Origin: Gracilariopsis chorda
Taxonomy: Eukaryota; Rhodophyta; Florideophyceae; Gracilariales; Gracilariaceae
Assembly: GCA_003194525.1 (NCBI GenBank)
Contig: NBIV01000085.1
Span: 124,001 to 188,000 of the forward strand
Length of the DNA stretch: 64,000 nucleotides
Reading direction: 5' to 3'
The stretch's first letter is position 1; every line of letters begins with the position of its first letter. The notes under the pieces were generated by a model that did no database searches, was not told where the DNA came from, and saw nothing but the letters and a program-made list of their open reading frames with translations. This document shows, in pieces, positions 33,786-43,617 of this stretch. The translations under genes were made by a program, and so were the position numbers.

Positions 33786-35261
33786 ATGAAGTTTGGAAAG
33801 ACCATCCGTGCAGTCGTCGACCAGTCCTACGAAGAGTGGCGACCCATGTTCATGAGTTACAAGGATCTGAAAAAGATCCTCAGCGCAAGTCTTGCCTGTT
33901 CCACCCCACATTCCTCTGAAGACCATACCAACCACTCCCATAGCAACGATTCAACCACTCAGACACCCTCCTCCAAGCCGCTTTCAACTCCCCTCTCCCC
34001 TCAGAATGCACAACACACCGCTCAAAACGGCAACAAAGTTCGCACCGCTGAAATCGCTAACTCCGAGTTCTTCACGCGCTTTCGCTCCGAAGTGGAGAAA
34101 GTCAACGAGTTCTTCCTTGACAAACAGGAAGATTACATCATTGAACATCAACAACTCACAGCAAAGATGAACCAATTACTTCAACCACCCGCCCCAACTC
34201 GTCAACAAATAATTCATCTTCGTCAACGGCTCACCAATTTCCACGGTCAGCTCATCGTCTTGGAGAACTTCTCTACCGTCAATTACACCGGCTTCCGCAA
34301 GATTCTTAAGAAGCATGACAAGAAAACGGGGCTCAACATGCGAAATATCTACCTCAAAACCGTCTTAATCACCCCTTTCTTCCTTTCGAATACCGTGCCA
34401 CATCTTATCCGCACCACCGAAGCACAACTTGCTCAACTCGACTCCGTGCGCAAGTTCAGGCGTTCTGCACCCACCTACTCTGTTGCCACTGACACCATAA
34501 CCCGCTCATCACCTGCTTCGGTCAGCCTCAGTCATGTCACTCCGAAACCCACCCCTCCTACCTCCATGCGAACCCCTCCATCCGCCCCGTCTGCTCCTCC
34601 GCGTCCCTATGCGTTTATCTCCCCGCGCTCTGCGCTGTGGAGATTATACCGAGAGTCGAGGCTGTACTCTTTGCGTGTGAGCGAGGCCTTGCAGTCATCG
34701 CAACCTTGTGTGCCTCCCCCGCCACAAACCATAGCGCAGCTATTGGATTCTGTGCATCCATCAGAACTGGGGATTCGAGCATCGTTCGTGGCAGCTGTAC
34801 CAACCGCTTGTGACTATCGTATTGCTACTGATGTTAACTTTGCCATGGGCTTCTTTGTGATTGGACCGGACACACAACTGCAATTATTCAATCTGCGAGG
34901 CGTTGCTCTGACAAGAAACATGCTCGGCAAGGCTAGATTACGTTGCTTTGAAACGGTTGATTCCGCTCCACGTAGCAATCAAACAGAGCAACCTGCCGAC
35001 TCTGAAGACCATGTTCAATCCTTCGCTGTGCGTGAGACACGGTCGGGAATGACTACTGGTCCTTGGCCTGCGGTGTCGGTGCGTGAAAACACACACGTGC
35101 AATGGACACCGGAGACACAGTGCGCCGTATTTTACGTCGTTACGCCTGCGAATGCGGTTGAGCGACTTCCGCAGTATCGCTTGCAACCTATGCAATCATC
35201 CTCTCAACATAATGTCTACGAGGACAACAACTCGTGGCCAATAACTCAAGTATTTAGCTGA
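33786..35261 (+). CDS. SPX domain fused to a degenerate PCO/ADO-like thiol dioxygenase domain
   Basis: 491 residues, single exon, clear ATG. Residues 1-215 form an SPX domain, a sensor of inositol pyrophosphates and so of phosphate: 'MKFGKTIRAVV', 'EWRPMFMSYKDLKKIL', 'FRSEVEKVNEFFLDKQEDYI', 'LENFSTVNYTGFRKILKKHD'. A Ser/Pro-rich linker follows (about 220-285). Residues about 295-480 resemble the plant cysteine oxidase/ADO family: 'TIAQLLDSVHPSELGI', 'FAMGFFVIGPDTQLQLFNLRG', 'NMLGKARLRCF', then 'NTHVQWTPETQCAVFYVVTP'. In active enzymes the two first iron ligands are in 'PLHDHP'; here the positions are Phe368 and Leu370. The third ligand survives as His437. The domain is thus probably a pseudo-enzyme. 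Other SPX fusions (EXS, RING, MFS, VTC) are known; I know of no SPX-PCO protein. Confidence 0.8.
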   Translation: MKFGKTIRAVVDQSYEEWRPMFMSYKDLKKILSASLACSTPHSSEDHTNHSHSNDSTTQTPSSKPLSTPLSPQNAQHTAQNGNKVRTAEIANSEFFTRFRSEVEKVNEFFLDKQEDYIIEHQQLTAKMNQLLQPPAPTRQQIIHLRQRLTNFHGQLIVLENFSTVNYTGFRKILKKHDKKTGLNMRNIYLKTVLITPFFLSNTVPHLIRTTEAQLAQLDSVRKFRRSAPTYSVATDTITRSSPASVSLSHVTPKPTPPTSMRTPPSAPSAPPRPYAFISPRSALWRLYRESRLYSLRVSEALQSSQPCVPPPPQTIAQLLDSVHPSELGIRASFVAAVPTACDYRIATDVNFAMGFFVIGPDTQLQLFNLRGVALTRNMLGKARLRCFETVDSAPRSNQTEQPADSEDHVQSFAVRETRSGMTTGPWPAVSVRENTHVQWTPETQCAVFYVVTPANAVERLPQYRLQPMQSSSQHNVYEDNNSWPITQVFS

Positions 35262-36181
35262 CAAACAACTTGGATATATACCGATCTGGGCGCCAAGCGA
35301 GTGCTTTGATGTACAATATAGCTTGCTTTGGTCTACGCACCTGTTTTGGCGATGTTCTTACTGCTAAAGCGCTCACGCCTTGAGCGTGCAGCGATCCGTT
35401 CGCCGAACATCGCGCAAAACTCGGGCAGAATAACTGTGTGTAGTGACGACTTATGATGCTCGGGCATTGTGGAATGAGCAATGTCGTTTGTATATTATGC
35501 TGATCATAAAGATGGTGGCGGTAACTTGAGAAAGGGTTTCGTTCTGAACATTTTTTTTTGCGTGATGTGGCCTACCTTGCATCTCCTTGTGTTCTTCTCT
35601 TGGGAATCTCTGCTGTACTTTTCCGCGCTTTGGGGCATGAAAAAGCGCTTCACTGGGTGTTTCTTGGCTGTGCAATAAAAATCGTTGCTTTATTGTGGGC
35701 ATTATTGATTTTATGAAACTCTATACCTTCGTGACCGCACTGGAACCTAAAGTCCAGCCTATCTTTGCGTTGCTCTGTGGTGTCCATGTTGTGGGTGATA
35801 CTGTAACAGAGGAAGGAATCGAAGGTAGATGACTTGTCAACGATCGGGGAATGGCTTGTTCGTCTTGAAACAACGACTTTGGACAAGCTTCAGAGAAAAC
35901 TTGCATGTGTGTAAAGCGATACTGCGCTGGGCGGGATGCAAAAAGAAACGACAAACGATGGCCAGTGTATCTACACTGCAGATTCTATAGTAACATTACC
36001 AAGGGTACGATAGATACCTATGCTGCCAAGAACTGTGCCGAATGAATAGAGACAGGGGCGCCTGATTCCGAACACCTCGATCCGTGCTCTCTGGTCACTC
36101 GCCGAGCGCTGAATCGAAACGAAAAGATTCCCCCCCTCGCCGTGCTTGTAGATATGTTGTACAAGCGCGCAACTTTGCTGT
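35262..36181. other. Convergent intergenic stretch
   Basis: 3' flanks of the SPX-PCO and HAUS4-like genes; only short overlapping frames. No gene recognised. Confidence 0.5.
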
Positions 36182-37186
36182 TCACCGTAAGGACAACAGC
36201 TCCTTTCGAGACCATTCTTTCTGTTCCAGTTTCTCTCTAGTTTTCAGAACCTCTCGAACAATGTTTTCAAAATCGCTTCCAAGAGAACGATACTCGGACA
36301 GACGTCCACCTTCCACCTCGATTTCACGTTCAACTTCTTGTTCGCGTTGAGAAACTTCAGCGGCCACTACTCGCAAAGCTTTCACACTCTCCGGTGTATA
36401 AATCTCGCGCTGGATCTGCGCGTGCAGCATGTTCAACTTAGCACGAATCATAGCCCCCCTTGCAACAAGCTCGTTTGCTCGGGTGTGGTCATGTGACGGA
36501 TGTCTTTGTCGAGCAGAAGTGTCGATCTCTACAGCAGTTTGTGCAATACGCGCAGCGGCATGGTACATAGATATCGCTATTCGATGCGCATTCACAATAT
36601 GTCTGTCAAGGCGTTGCACCTTTTCAACGTTGCTTCGAATTTGTGACGCATGTGAAAGTAAATCGGAAGCGAGCGTACTAGAACATGATGATGTAGTGGA
36701 CGGAACCAGTGCACCCCAAGTCTCGTTGATTTGCTCGTAGATTGTTGCGGCCCCTTGAGCGAGTGCGGCGCTCGCATCCTCGACTTGCGAGTCTGACAGT
36801 CGTTGAGTGTATTTGAGCAATCGGGTGCGTAGTTGAGCTGCGGAAGCGTGAGGGAGTGCTTTGGGAAGATGTTTCACGCTGGCGTGAAGCGCTGATAGTA
36901 AAGGAACAAAGGCTGCTCGAAGAGATTTGTCGTAGTCGTTCAGAGCGCGCGGGAGCAGTAAGATTGGGAGTAGGGTGCGGTGTGCTTTGAGGAGTGCTTC
37001 GTCTGCCATGGTGGTTGGAGTGTGAGTTGGTGGAACCGCCCCAAGCTCTTCGAGCTGAGATAGTGCTGTGTAGACATACCCGGATTCTAAGGAGGTGCCT
37101 AAGGCCGTCGATGGATTCGAGGTAGTACGAGATGATGTTTGCAACAAGTCCACATCGATCTTTTCGGTGGAAGTCAGGGAAGACAT
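36182..37186 (-). CDS. HAUS4: Augmin complex subunit HAUS4-like
   Basis: 334 residues from ATG 37186, single exon. The protein is almost wholly helical. Its C-terminal part fits HAUS4/AUG4: 'ANELVARGAMIRAKLNMLHAQI', then 'YTPESVKALRVVAAEV', and the ending 'YRSLGSDFENIVREVLKTRE', 'LEQKEWSRKELL' corresponds to the family's conserved 'LG.EF..LV.EY..L....ENK.WAL.E'. Augmin recruits gamma-tubulin to spindle microtubules for branching nucleation. The N-terminal 110 residues are Leu/Ala-rich and poorly conserved, as in other HAUS4 proteins. The assignment rests on pattern memory; another coiled-coil spindle protein is the alternative. Confidence 0.65.
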   Translation of the reverse strand: MSSLTSTEKIDVDLLQTSSRTTSNPSTALGTSLESGYVYTALSQLEELGAVPPTHTPTTMADEALLKAHRTLLPILLLPRALNDYDKSLRAAFVPLLSALHASVKHLPKALPHASAAQLRTRLLKYTQRLSDSQVEDASAALAQGAATIYEQINETWGALVPSTTSSCSSTLASDLLSHASQIRSNVEKVQRLDRHIVNAHRIAISMYHAAARIAQTAVEIDTSARQRHPSHDHTRANELVARGAMIRAKLNMLHAQIQREIYTPESVKALRVVAAEVSQREQEVEREIEVEGGRLSEYRSLGSDFENIVREVLKTREKLEQKEWSRKELLSLR

Positions 37187-38253
37187 GAGGAAAGTGTTAA
37201 CGCGAAGCTTGCAACATTAGGTTCTACGGAACAGAATGGCTCGGTTTGGGGAGAACGTTGAACGGTTTCAGTACCTAATTGGCACAGTTTCAACTAACCC
37301 TTCACTTTTTCTTCCTACAAGAGCGGGAAACTCAAATTTAAAATGTTTTCATGGACGGCAAGCATCATCCCCGAATAGTCCGAGGTGAACCAAAACCTTT
37401 TTCCAGGAAATGAGTTCCTGGAGTTCTTTGTGCTTGAGAACTCAGAATCCTACGGTTACTTGGCGACACGCTCGATATTCAACATCACTCAGGATACATG
37501 TTCACGAAGAACAATCGCTGATTCAAATAATGCAACGTCTAAGCTTTAGGTGAGGGTTTTTGTGAGTTTCCAAGGCAGTCTAGCTCAAGAAATGATATAG
37601 CAGTGGCTCAGTTTATTACTGCAGTTTGCCCTTTTCTTGTTTATATTGTCGAGCCACGTAGTTTTCGACACTACTGGCGCATTGGTCCATTTATCAGCAG
37701 CTCGAAGATGTGAGGGCAACATGGTAAGATAGTTGTCCATTGGAAAGTAACGTGTTTTCCAGAGTCTAAGTATAACCTTGCGAAATGCTTTTAACGGAGA
37801 AGTTGTGGCCAACAAAATTGTTTAGATTATCGGACTCCGAAGGCCTAGTTATTACCAACATATGTGAAGCACGGCTCTGAATCAACTTGAGGAATAGGGT
37901 ACAACCTCACGCAGTTTCGAGCTTGTTTCAGGTGCTGTTACGGGTACATTGTAAAAGCCGATGTATGTATGTTTATGGGCCCATTCTACCAATCCCGACA
38001 GCGTGTTAGGGATTCTCTTCCAAGAACATTTCTCTTTGCAAGTATTCCAACATCCTAGCCCGCTTTTTCTAACTATCGCTGTGGCCCAAAGCCCTGTGCT
38101 TTCTCTTGAAGAGGGCACGACCTCTCGCCTGGACTTGGAGCGCCTCCTGCACCTCATGACATGGCAGTCAACGTTTTCAATTCTATGCGCCAGTCTTTAG
38201 CAAGCACAAACCTTTAATCTTCCGCACACAGGCATGTATCTGAAAGAACTTGA
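37187..38253. other. Intergenic stretch, nothing recognised
   Basis: Upstream of the HAUS4-like gene. A minus-strand frame at 37882-38157 ends in 'SSKLREVVPY', weakly like the end of the next minus-strand frame ('FLKLSEVTRK'), which might mark a decayed duplicate. No other content. Confidence 0.4.
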
Positions 38254-38835
38254 CTAAAAAGGGTGCTTTCGTGTAACCTCACTCAGCTTCAAGAACGTTT
38301 GTTTCATATCCATTTGTCGGCACGTTGTTGCTATTACACCTGCTGATAAAGGCAGATGGTTTATGGTAGCGATTATGGCTTCTGCACGGCTATGGATGCC
38401 AATCTTGGATTGGTCGTTGGTCACGTAAGATATTGTTGCCAAGTTGACGAGCATCAGTGATTCGCAGGTGGGGATGCTCTTCACTGACGATATGCCAAAG
38501 CATGCCAATTTTGGCAATTTGTGGGATTCCGTTAATAAGACGCCGTCGCCTGCAAAACCTCTTTTCGACACTCCATCTCCACGAGGCTTAGCCGTCTGAG
38601 TGCATTCCGCACTGACGGCTCGGAACAGACCTCCATTCTTGTTGAACGCTTCCAGTGAGCTCTCTCTCAATCCCCGGCACGCGACACACCAGACACAGCC
38701 CTTCTTCTTTCCACATTCCACGTCAAGTACTCCCAAGATATTGCCTACTCTTATGCGCCGAGGTGCGGCGTATGCTTGTGGTCCCTTTAGATGCATATCC
38801 TCGAAGGCGGCTAAAACTTTCTGACGGAAATGCAT
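38254..38835 (-). CDS. Hypothetical open frame overlapping the RPOT start
   Basis: ATG-initiated frame of 193 codons on the minus strand whose first six bases overlap the RPOT start codon region. It has a Cys-rich segment 'CGKKKGCVWCVACRG' and no recognised domain. If real it would share a very tight promoter with RPOT; it may equally be a chance frame in the RPOT 5' region. Confidence 0.2.
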   Translation of the reverse strand: MHFRQKVLAAFEDMHLKGPQAYAAPRRIRVGNILGVLDVECGKKKGCVWCVACRGLRESSLEAFNKNGGLFRAVSAECTQTAKPRGDGVSKRGFAGDGVLLTESHKLPKLACFGISSVKSIPTCESLMLVNLATISYVTNDQSKIGIHSRAEAIIATINHLPLSAGVIATTCRQMDMKQTFLKLSEVTRKHPF

Positions 38836-41676
38836 CGCATCGCACGTCCTTCGTCGCTCTATCGGGCCCTATCCACCGCGACTGCCTTGCCGAGTCGCGC
38901 GCCTGCTTCCTCTGCTGTGGCAGACTTGTTCGAGGATCAGGTCACCAATCACATGCTGTCTCCTCGTATCCCGCCACCTCCGACACCGCCTCCACCTCCC
39001 ACCCACATGCGAGATGCTATTCTTTACACTCCTTCCGAAAAACCTGCATATGATCGTCAAATACAACTGGAGCTACAGACCGTCGCCATCGCCGTGGACC
39101 GCTACAAAAAGCTGGCCAATGATGCCACAAAGCGGGGTGATGTCATCACGCATAAGCCCGCTTCTGACCTGCTATATTCCTGGTACAACCCATTAGCCAC
39201 TTCAATCCGCGATGCTATGGAATCTGGCTGCCTGTCCGTCAACTCTGACTCCAAACACCGTTTTCCATTGAAGCAGGAAACTGCACAGTTACTAGATACA
39301 CTGTCTGTTGATGCCGTAACTGTGATTACTTTGCATACCATATTGGGCTCCCTACTTCGCGAGGCAAATGGCGTGCCCTTAGCTCGTCTTGCCATTAACG
39401 TCGCCAACGCATTGCGTGCAGAGATTAACATGAAAAGGATTAACTCACTCCAGCGAATGCAACAGCTTGCTGAGCAAAGGTCTGCCTCCAATGTCAAAGA
39501 AGAAAGCACCGTCAAACGCAAGCGACGCCCAAGAAAACCTCACAATGTGCTCAACAATGCACTCAAACATTCCTCGAGCCTTGTATCGGCGGTCAATTAT
39601 GCGGCACAGCAGATTTCGATACAAGGCTCGACGTGGTGTGTCACCGAGCTTGTGTCGCTCGGCACAAAGCTCATTGATTTGATGATTAAGGCATCCAAGG
39701 TTGAAGACAGGGATGGCAACATTGTACCGGCAATCCAACACTTTAAGCGCTTCCGCAAGACGGATATGACTACTGTTGGGATGCTACAATTGACAGACTC
39801 AGCAATTCGCATTCTGAGCGACAATGATATGGACTTTTCTGGAGCGATCAATCCGAAACAACAACCAATGCTGATCCGACCTCGGCCGTGGACCTCGCCA
39901 ACAGATGGCGCATACTTACGATGTACGGTACCGCTTGTGAGGACGGCTCCGTCTGGACAAAGGGACCTGCAAGATGCGCTTGCAGGTGCGGACTTGTCTA
40001 CACTGTTTGACGGTTTAAATGCACTAGGTGACCAAGCATGGCGGGTAAACGAAGATGTGTACGAAGTTGCTGATGAGTTGTGGAGCAGGGGCGGGGGTAC
40101 TGCTGGACTGGTGACAAAGTCAAATGCAAAAGTACCAAGCAAAGCAGATTTCATGGAGGAGCAAATAAAGGCGTTCGAGCGGCGGAAAGAGGAAATGATG
40201 GCATGGCGTGCACAAGAAGAGAGCGATGGGGAAGAAGAGGAGCCTGTGTTTGACGAGAAGAAGGCGACAAGAAAGTTGCGTATGGAGCGGCGAAAAGCGC
40301 AAAAGCTGAACCGTGAGTTGGTTTCGATGAGAGCGGACACATACCATCGACTAGATCAAGCGGCACGGTTTCTGAAGGAGGAAAGATTTTGGCTGCCACA
40401 TAACGTGGATTTTCGAGGGCGTGCGTACCCGATACCTGTACATTTACAACACATGGGATGTGATTTAACTCGGGCGCTGCTTACTTTCTCCGGACCAGGT
40501 GTAGAATTGGGAGAACGAGGTGTATATTGGCTTAAGATCCATCTGGCAAACCTACTGGGTGCTGACAAGCTTTCCTTCGATGAGAGAATCGAAGTTGCCG
40601 AGGCGGCTATGACACGCGCCATTGAAGTGGGACGCGATCCGTTATCGGAACGAAACGTGGAGTGGTGGAGCAATGCTGAGGATCCATTCCAGTTGCTAGC
40701 GGCATGCGTAGAAGTGGCGAATGCGACTGGGCGACACGGAGGCTCAAGGGCGATGGAAAGGTTCGAAAGCACACTGCCGATCTCAATGGACGGGTCATGC
40801 AATGGACTGCAACATTATGCGGCTTTAGGGCGAGACGTTGAAGGCGGGACTCAGGTGAATCTGGTGCCCAACAGTCGCCCACAGGACGTATATTCGGGCA
40901 TCGCAGATCTTGTGCGACAAAAAATCAGAGCGATGGCGGACGAAGGGGATGAGGTGGCGCAGCTTCTGCGAGATAAGGTATCACGCAAGGTGGTGAAGCA
41001 AACAGTGATGACGAGCGTATACGGGGTGACTCTGATTGGAGCTCGGCAGCAAATCCAGAACAGGCTGGCCGAAATGAAGGAGGTACCCGAGGACAAGTTG
41101 TTTGTGGCGTCTATGAAGCTGGCGTCGCTAACGCTTTCGTCACTGGGTGATATCTTCAGCGGGGCGACTGGGACGATGGACTGGCTGGCTGAATGCGCGG
41201 CGCGTATCGCCAAGAGTGGGAGGGAAGTGCAGTGGACGACACCGATAGGACTTCCGGCGATTCAGCCGTACCGACGTAACGAGCGGGTGGTGGTGCAGAC
41301 GCTAATGCAGCGGGTGAAGATCGAGGGCAACGGGGGACGGGCGCCGGTGTCATCGCTGCGACAACGGTCGGCGTTCCCGCCGAACTTTGTGCACTCGATC
41401 GACTCGGCGCACATGCTGCTGACGGCGGTGGCGTGCCGGAAGCGCGGACTGAACTTTGCGGCGGTGCACGACTCATTCTGGACAAACGCGGCCAGCGTGG
41501 ACGCGATGAACGCCATTCTGCGCGAGGAGTTCATCAGGCTTCACGAACGCGATCTGCTGAGCGAACTACGGGAGGGTTTCCTCATGCGGTACGAGGGAGT
41601 GCGCGTGGACGATGTGCCGCGGCGCGGTCAGCTGCAGCTGTCGCTCGTGCGCCACTCGCCTTACTTTTTCAGCTGA
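38830..41676 (+). CDS. RPOT: Organellar T7-type RNA polymerase
   Basis: 948 residues, single exon, ATG 38830. Single-subunit phage-type polymerase that transcribes mitochondrial (in some lineages also plastid) DNA. Catalytic landmarks: 'RFWLPHNVDFRGRAYP' ahead of the palm, 'SMDGSCNGLQHYAAL' with the first catalytic Asp, 'KVVKQTVMTSVYGVT' (finger Lys and Tyr), 'FPPNFVHSIDSAHM', and 'AAVHDSFW' with the second catalytic Asp. The C-terminus ends 'PYFFS', near the aromatic end needed in T7. The N-terminus 'MHRIARPSSLYRALSTATALPSR' is a typical Arg/Ser-rich mitochondrial presequence, followed by a Pro-rich linker. All key residues are present. Only one copy is in the window. Confidence 0.95.
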   Translation: MHRIARPSSLYRALSTATALPSRAPASSAVADLFEDQVTNHMLSPRIPPPPTPPPPPTHMRDAILYTPSEKPAYDRQIQLELQTVAIAVDRYKKLANDATKRGDVITHKPASDLLYSWYNPLATSIRDAMESGCLSVNSDSKHRFPLKQETAQLLDTLSVDAVTVITLHTILGSLLREANGVPLARLAINVANALRAEINMKRINSLQRMQQLAEQRSASNVKEESTVKRKRRPRKPHNVLNNALKHSSSLVSAVNYAAQQISIQGSTWCVTELVSLGTKLIDLMIKASKVEDRDGNIVPAIQHFKRFRKTDMTTVGMLQLTDSAIRILSDNDMDFSGAINPKQQPMLIRPRPWTSPTDGAYLRCTVPLVRTAPSGQRDLQDALAGADLSTLFDGLNALGDQAWRVNEDVYEVADELWSRGGGTAGLVTKSNAKVPSKADFMEEQIKAFERRKEEMMAWRAQEESDGEEEEPVFDEKKATRKLRMERRKAQKLNRELVSMRADTYHRLDQAARFLKEERFWLPHNVDFRGRAYPIPVHLQHMGCDLTRALLTFSGPGVELGERGVYWLKIHLANLLGADKLSFDERIEVAEAAMTRAIEVGRDPLSERNVEWWSNAEDPFQLLAACVEVANATGRHGGSRAMERFESTLPISMDGSCNGLQHYAALGRDVEGGTQVNLVPNSRPQDVYSGIADLVRQKIRAMADEGDEVAQLLRDKVSRKVVKQTVMTSVYGVTLIGARQQIQNRLAEMKEVPEDKLFVASMKLASLTLSSLGDIFSGATGTMDWLAECAARIAKSGREVQWTTPIGLPAIQPYRRNERVVVQTLMQRVKIEGNGGRAPVSSLRQRSAFPPNFVHSIDSAHMLLTAVACRKRGLNFAAVHDSFWTNAASVDAMNAILREEFIRLHERDLLSELREGFLMRYEGVRVDDVPRRGQLQLSLVRHSPYFFS

Positions 41677-41927
41677 TGGCGCGTGAGGCCCGGTCCATTT
41701 GGTAAAATTTCGATCGCCACCGCTTACACGCGGCGCAGCTGCTTGCCTGCTTGGTTGGATGGCGTTTGCCTCGCATCATCCGTGTCCCTGCGTGGCCCCA
41801 ACGCTCGCCGTTTGTGCCCACGTCCTTCCCTCTCCCTTCCTCCCCTCTCTCTCTCCAACCGTCCCTTACAACCCCGTCTCCCACGCCCTTGTCTTGCTCA
41901 AACCTCTCTTCCACACCTCCCTTCCAC
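41677..41927 (+). promoter_or_regulatory. Short spacer holding the OTU gene promoter
   Basis: Only 251 bp separate the RPOT stop and the OTU gene ATG. The spacer is pyrimidine-rich (CCTCTCTCTCTCC and similar). The OTU frame is open through it but only from a TTG. Confidence 0.4.
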
Positions 41928-43247
41928 ATGCGCGTCCGCCTCGACGCTCAAGGGCGTCCGCGCCCGCCGGTTTCCCCCGTCCGACAACAATCTTCAGCAA
42001 CCCCACAACCTCCTCCCGATGTCCCTCCCCCGCAAAAGCCACCCCGCCCCCCTCCCGCTGCCTCGCTCCCTGTCCCCGCCCCAGTTTCAAATCCACTACC
42101 CCTCGCCCCAAAACCCCCCCTTGCCCAGCGAACACCCCCAGCTCACCCTGCACCACCGCAGAGGCCGCTTTCCGCTTCAGCTGCGCCCCCAACGCCGGCA
42201 GACGACGAACGCGCAAGTGACAGCGGCTCCAGCGCTCATAACGAGGGTTACAACTCCGAAGATGAGCATCCCGCCGCCCGTCCAGAATTGCCGGCACGCA
42301 CCCAGCGAGAACGCGAGGCCGCATTCGTCGCTCAGCTTGCTGCGCGTGGATTGCGTATCATCGAAATGCGTCCGGATGGCAACTGTCTGTTTCGCGCTTT
42401 AGCACACGCCGTGTGGAATGACGCCGAGAAACATACCGCTCTACGAGCCGCCGTCATGCAGTATTTGTTGCAGGAGAGAGATTACTTTTCCCAGTTTGTT
42501 GCGGAGGACTTTGTCAGATACGTCCGACGAAAGAAACGGGATGGTACTCACGGCAATCATCTAGAGTTACAAGCCGCTGCAGAACTTTTCGGAAGGCCTA
42601 TTGAAGTGTATGCGTATTCGTCCACCCCGGCTACTGTCATTGAAGCATGGGGATCTGCCGCAGCTGCTGATACATCTTCCACCTCAGAACCCATTCGACT
42701 TAGCTTTCATAGAAGAAGTCATTATAACGCTTTAGAACCTTTTAACGGTCTGGACAAAAGTGCCAAACGTGCTGCCGCAGAGGCCGCTGAACAGTTAGCG
42801 TGGCGAACTGCAGCAGATGCACATGCTACTGAAGATGAAATCGAACGCGCTGTAATGGCTCTCTCACTGGTTGAAGCAAGTCGTGCTGAGCATGTGGCCG
42901 GATCGGCCAGTTCTTCAACCGCAGCTGTGCCGAGTAGTGTACTGGCGTTGATTAACTCGGGTTATTCTGAAGAAAGTGCAAGCGAAGCATATCGAGTGGC
43001 TGGACACGGCGGTCTTTCAGAGATGATACGCTACTTGACAAAAGGTCGCTTCCAACATGAACAACCTTCTTCAACGCGTCAACGGCGCGCCTCTGCAGAG
43101 AAGAATATGCATTTATTTTCGGCCCGCGTTGCCTCGGAATCAACCCAAGTCGCGAACGATCTACCCTACAACTCCTCTGAGACTGCACTAACTACTGATA
43201 GCGATAGAGACGATTGTAATTCGCGAACAAGTGAAGATGCCGTGTAG
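41928..43247 (+). CDS. OTUD5-like deubiquitinase with C-terminal UBA-like segment
   Basis: 439 residues from ATG 41928. A Pro-rich N-terminal 85 residues and an acidic linker lead into an OTU cysteine protease domain: 'MRPDGNCLFRALAHAVW' with Asp150 and the nucleophile Cys153, 'DYFSQFVAEDFVRYVRRKKRDG', 'HGNHLELQAAAELF', 'PIEVYAY', and 'HYNAL' with His265. The 'YF..FV.EDF..Y...K' and 'HGNH.E.QA' motifs place it with OTUD5/OTU5, which cleave polyubiquitin. Near residues 335-375, 'LALINSGYSEESASEAYRVAG' looks like a UBA domain that would bind ubiquitin. Catalytic residues are intact. Single exon. Confidence 0.85.
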   Translation: MRVRLDAQGRPRPPVSPVRQQSSATPQPPPDVPPPQKPPRPPPAASLPVPAPVSNPLPLAPKPPLAQRTPPAHPAPPQRPLSASAAPPTPADDERASDSGSSAHNEGYNSEDEHPAARPELPARTQREREAAFVAQLAARGLRIIEMRPDGNCLFRALAHAVWNDAEKHTALRAAVMQYLLQERDYFSQFVAEDFVRYVRRKKRDGTHGNHLELQAAAELFGRPIEVYAYSSTPATVIEAWGSAAAADTSSTSEPIRLSFHRRSHYNALEPFNGLDKSAKRAAAEAAEQLAWRTAADAHATEDEIERAVMALSLVEASRAEHVAGSASSSTAAVPSSVLALINSGYSEESASEAYRVAGHGGLSEMIRYLTKGRFQHEQPSSTRQRRASAEKNMHLFSARVASESTQVANDLPYNSSETALTTDSDRDDCNSRTSEDAV

Positions 43248-43298
43248 CGCCACGCTTTTCAATCTGACTTTTTGTGTACGCTGCACATGTTTGTTTGT

Positions 43299-43338
43299 AT
43301 GTGTGTGTGTGTGTTTGTGTGTTTGTGTGTGTGTTTTG
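43299..43338. repeat. GT-rich microsatellite
   Basis: Interrupted (GT)n run in the convergent spacer between the OTU gene and the methyltransferase gene. Confidence 0.9.
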
Positions 43339-43462
43339 TCACGACATAATGTATCGTAGCTACAAACCGTGCTGCGGCCCCAATACATGCTGTCTACAAA
43401 GGACGCTGTGCAGTGCTCAAGCTTTGCTTGTGACTCAGGTGTAGGTGGACGATTTCTATTTT

Positions 43463-43502
43463 TTCTCTCTATCTATCTCTCTCTCTCTCTCTCTCTCTCC
43501 CT
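43463..43502. repeat. CT-rich microsatellite
   Basis: (CT)n run with two CTAT interruptions, in the same 370-bp spacer. Confidence 0.9.
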
Positions 43503-43617
43503 TTTTATGTTGACGGTTGAAAACGCTTGTGCACTTGATAAAGAACTCCCTCTCTCACACAATAACGAATTACAAAAACGTACGTTAAGTTTGATCCTCA
43601 AAATAAGTTTCATTCTG

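Noticed and set aside
33500..33941. Minus-strand frames across the C30 tract
   Set aside because: Their poly-Gly content comes only from the homopolymer and they run antisense to the SPX gene.
41751..41927. N-terminal extension of the OTU protein
   Set aside because: It starts with TTG, and the stretch is pyrimidine-rich spacer just after RPOT.
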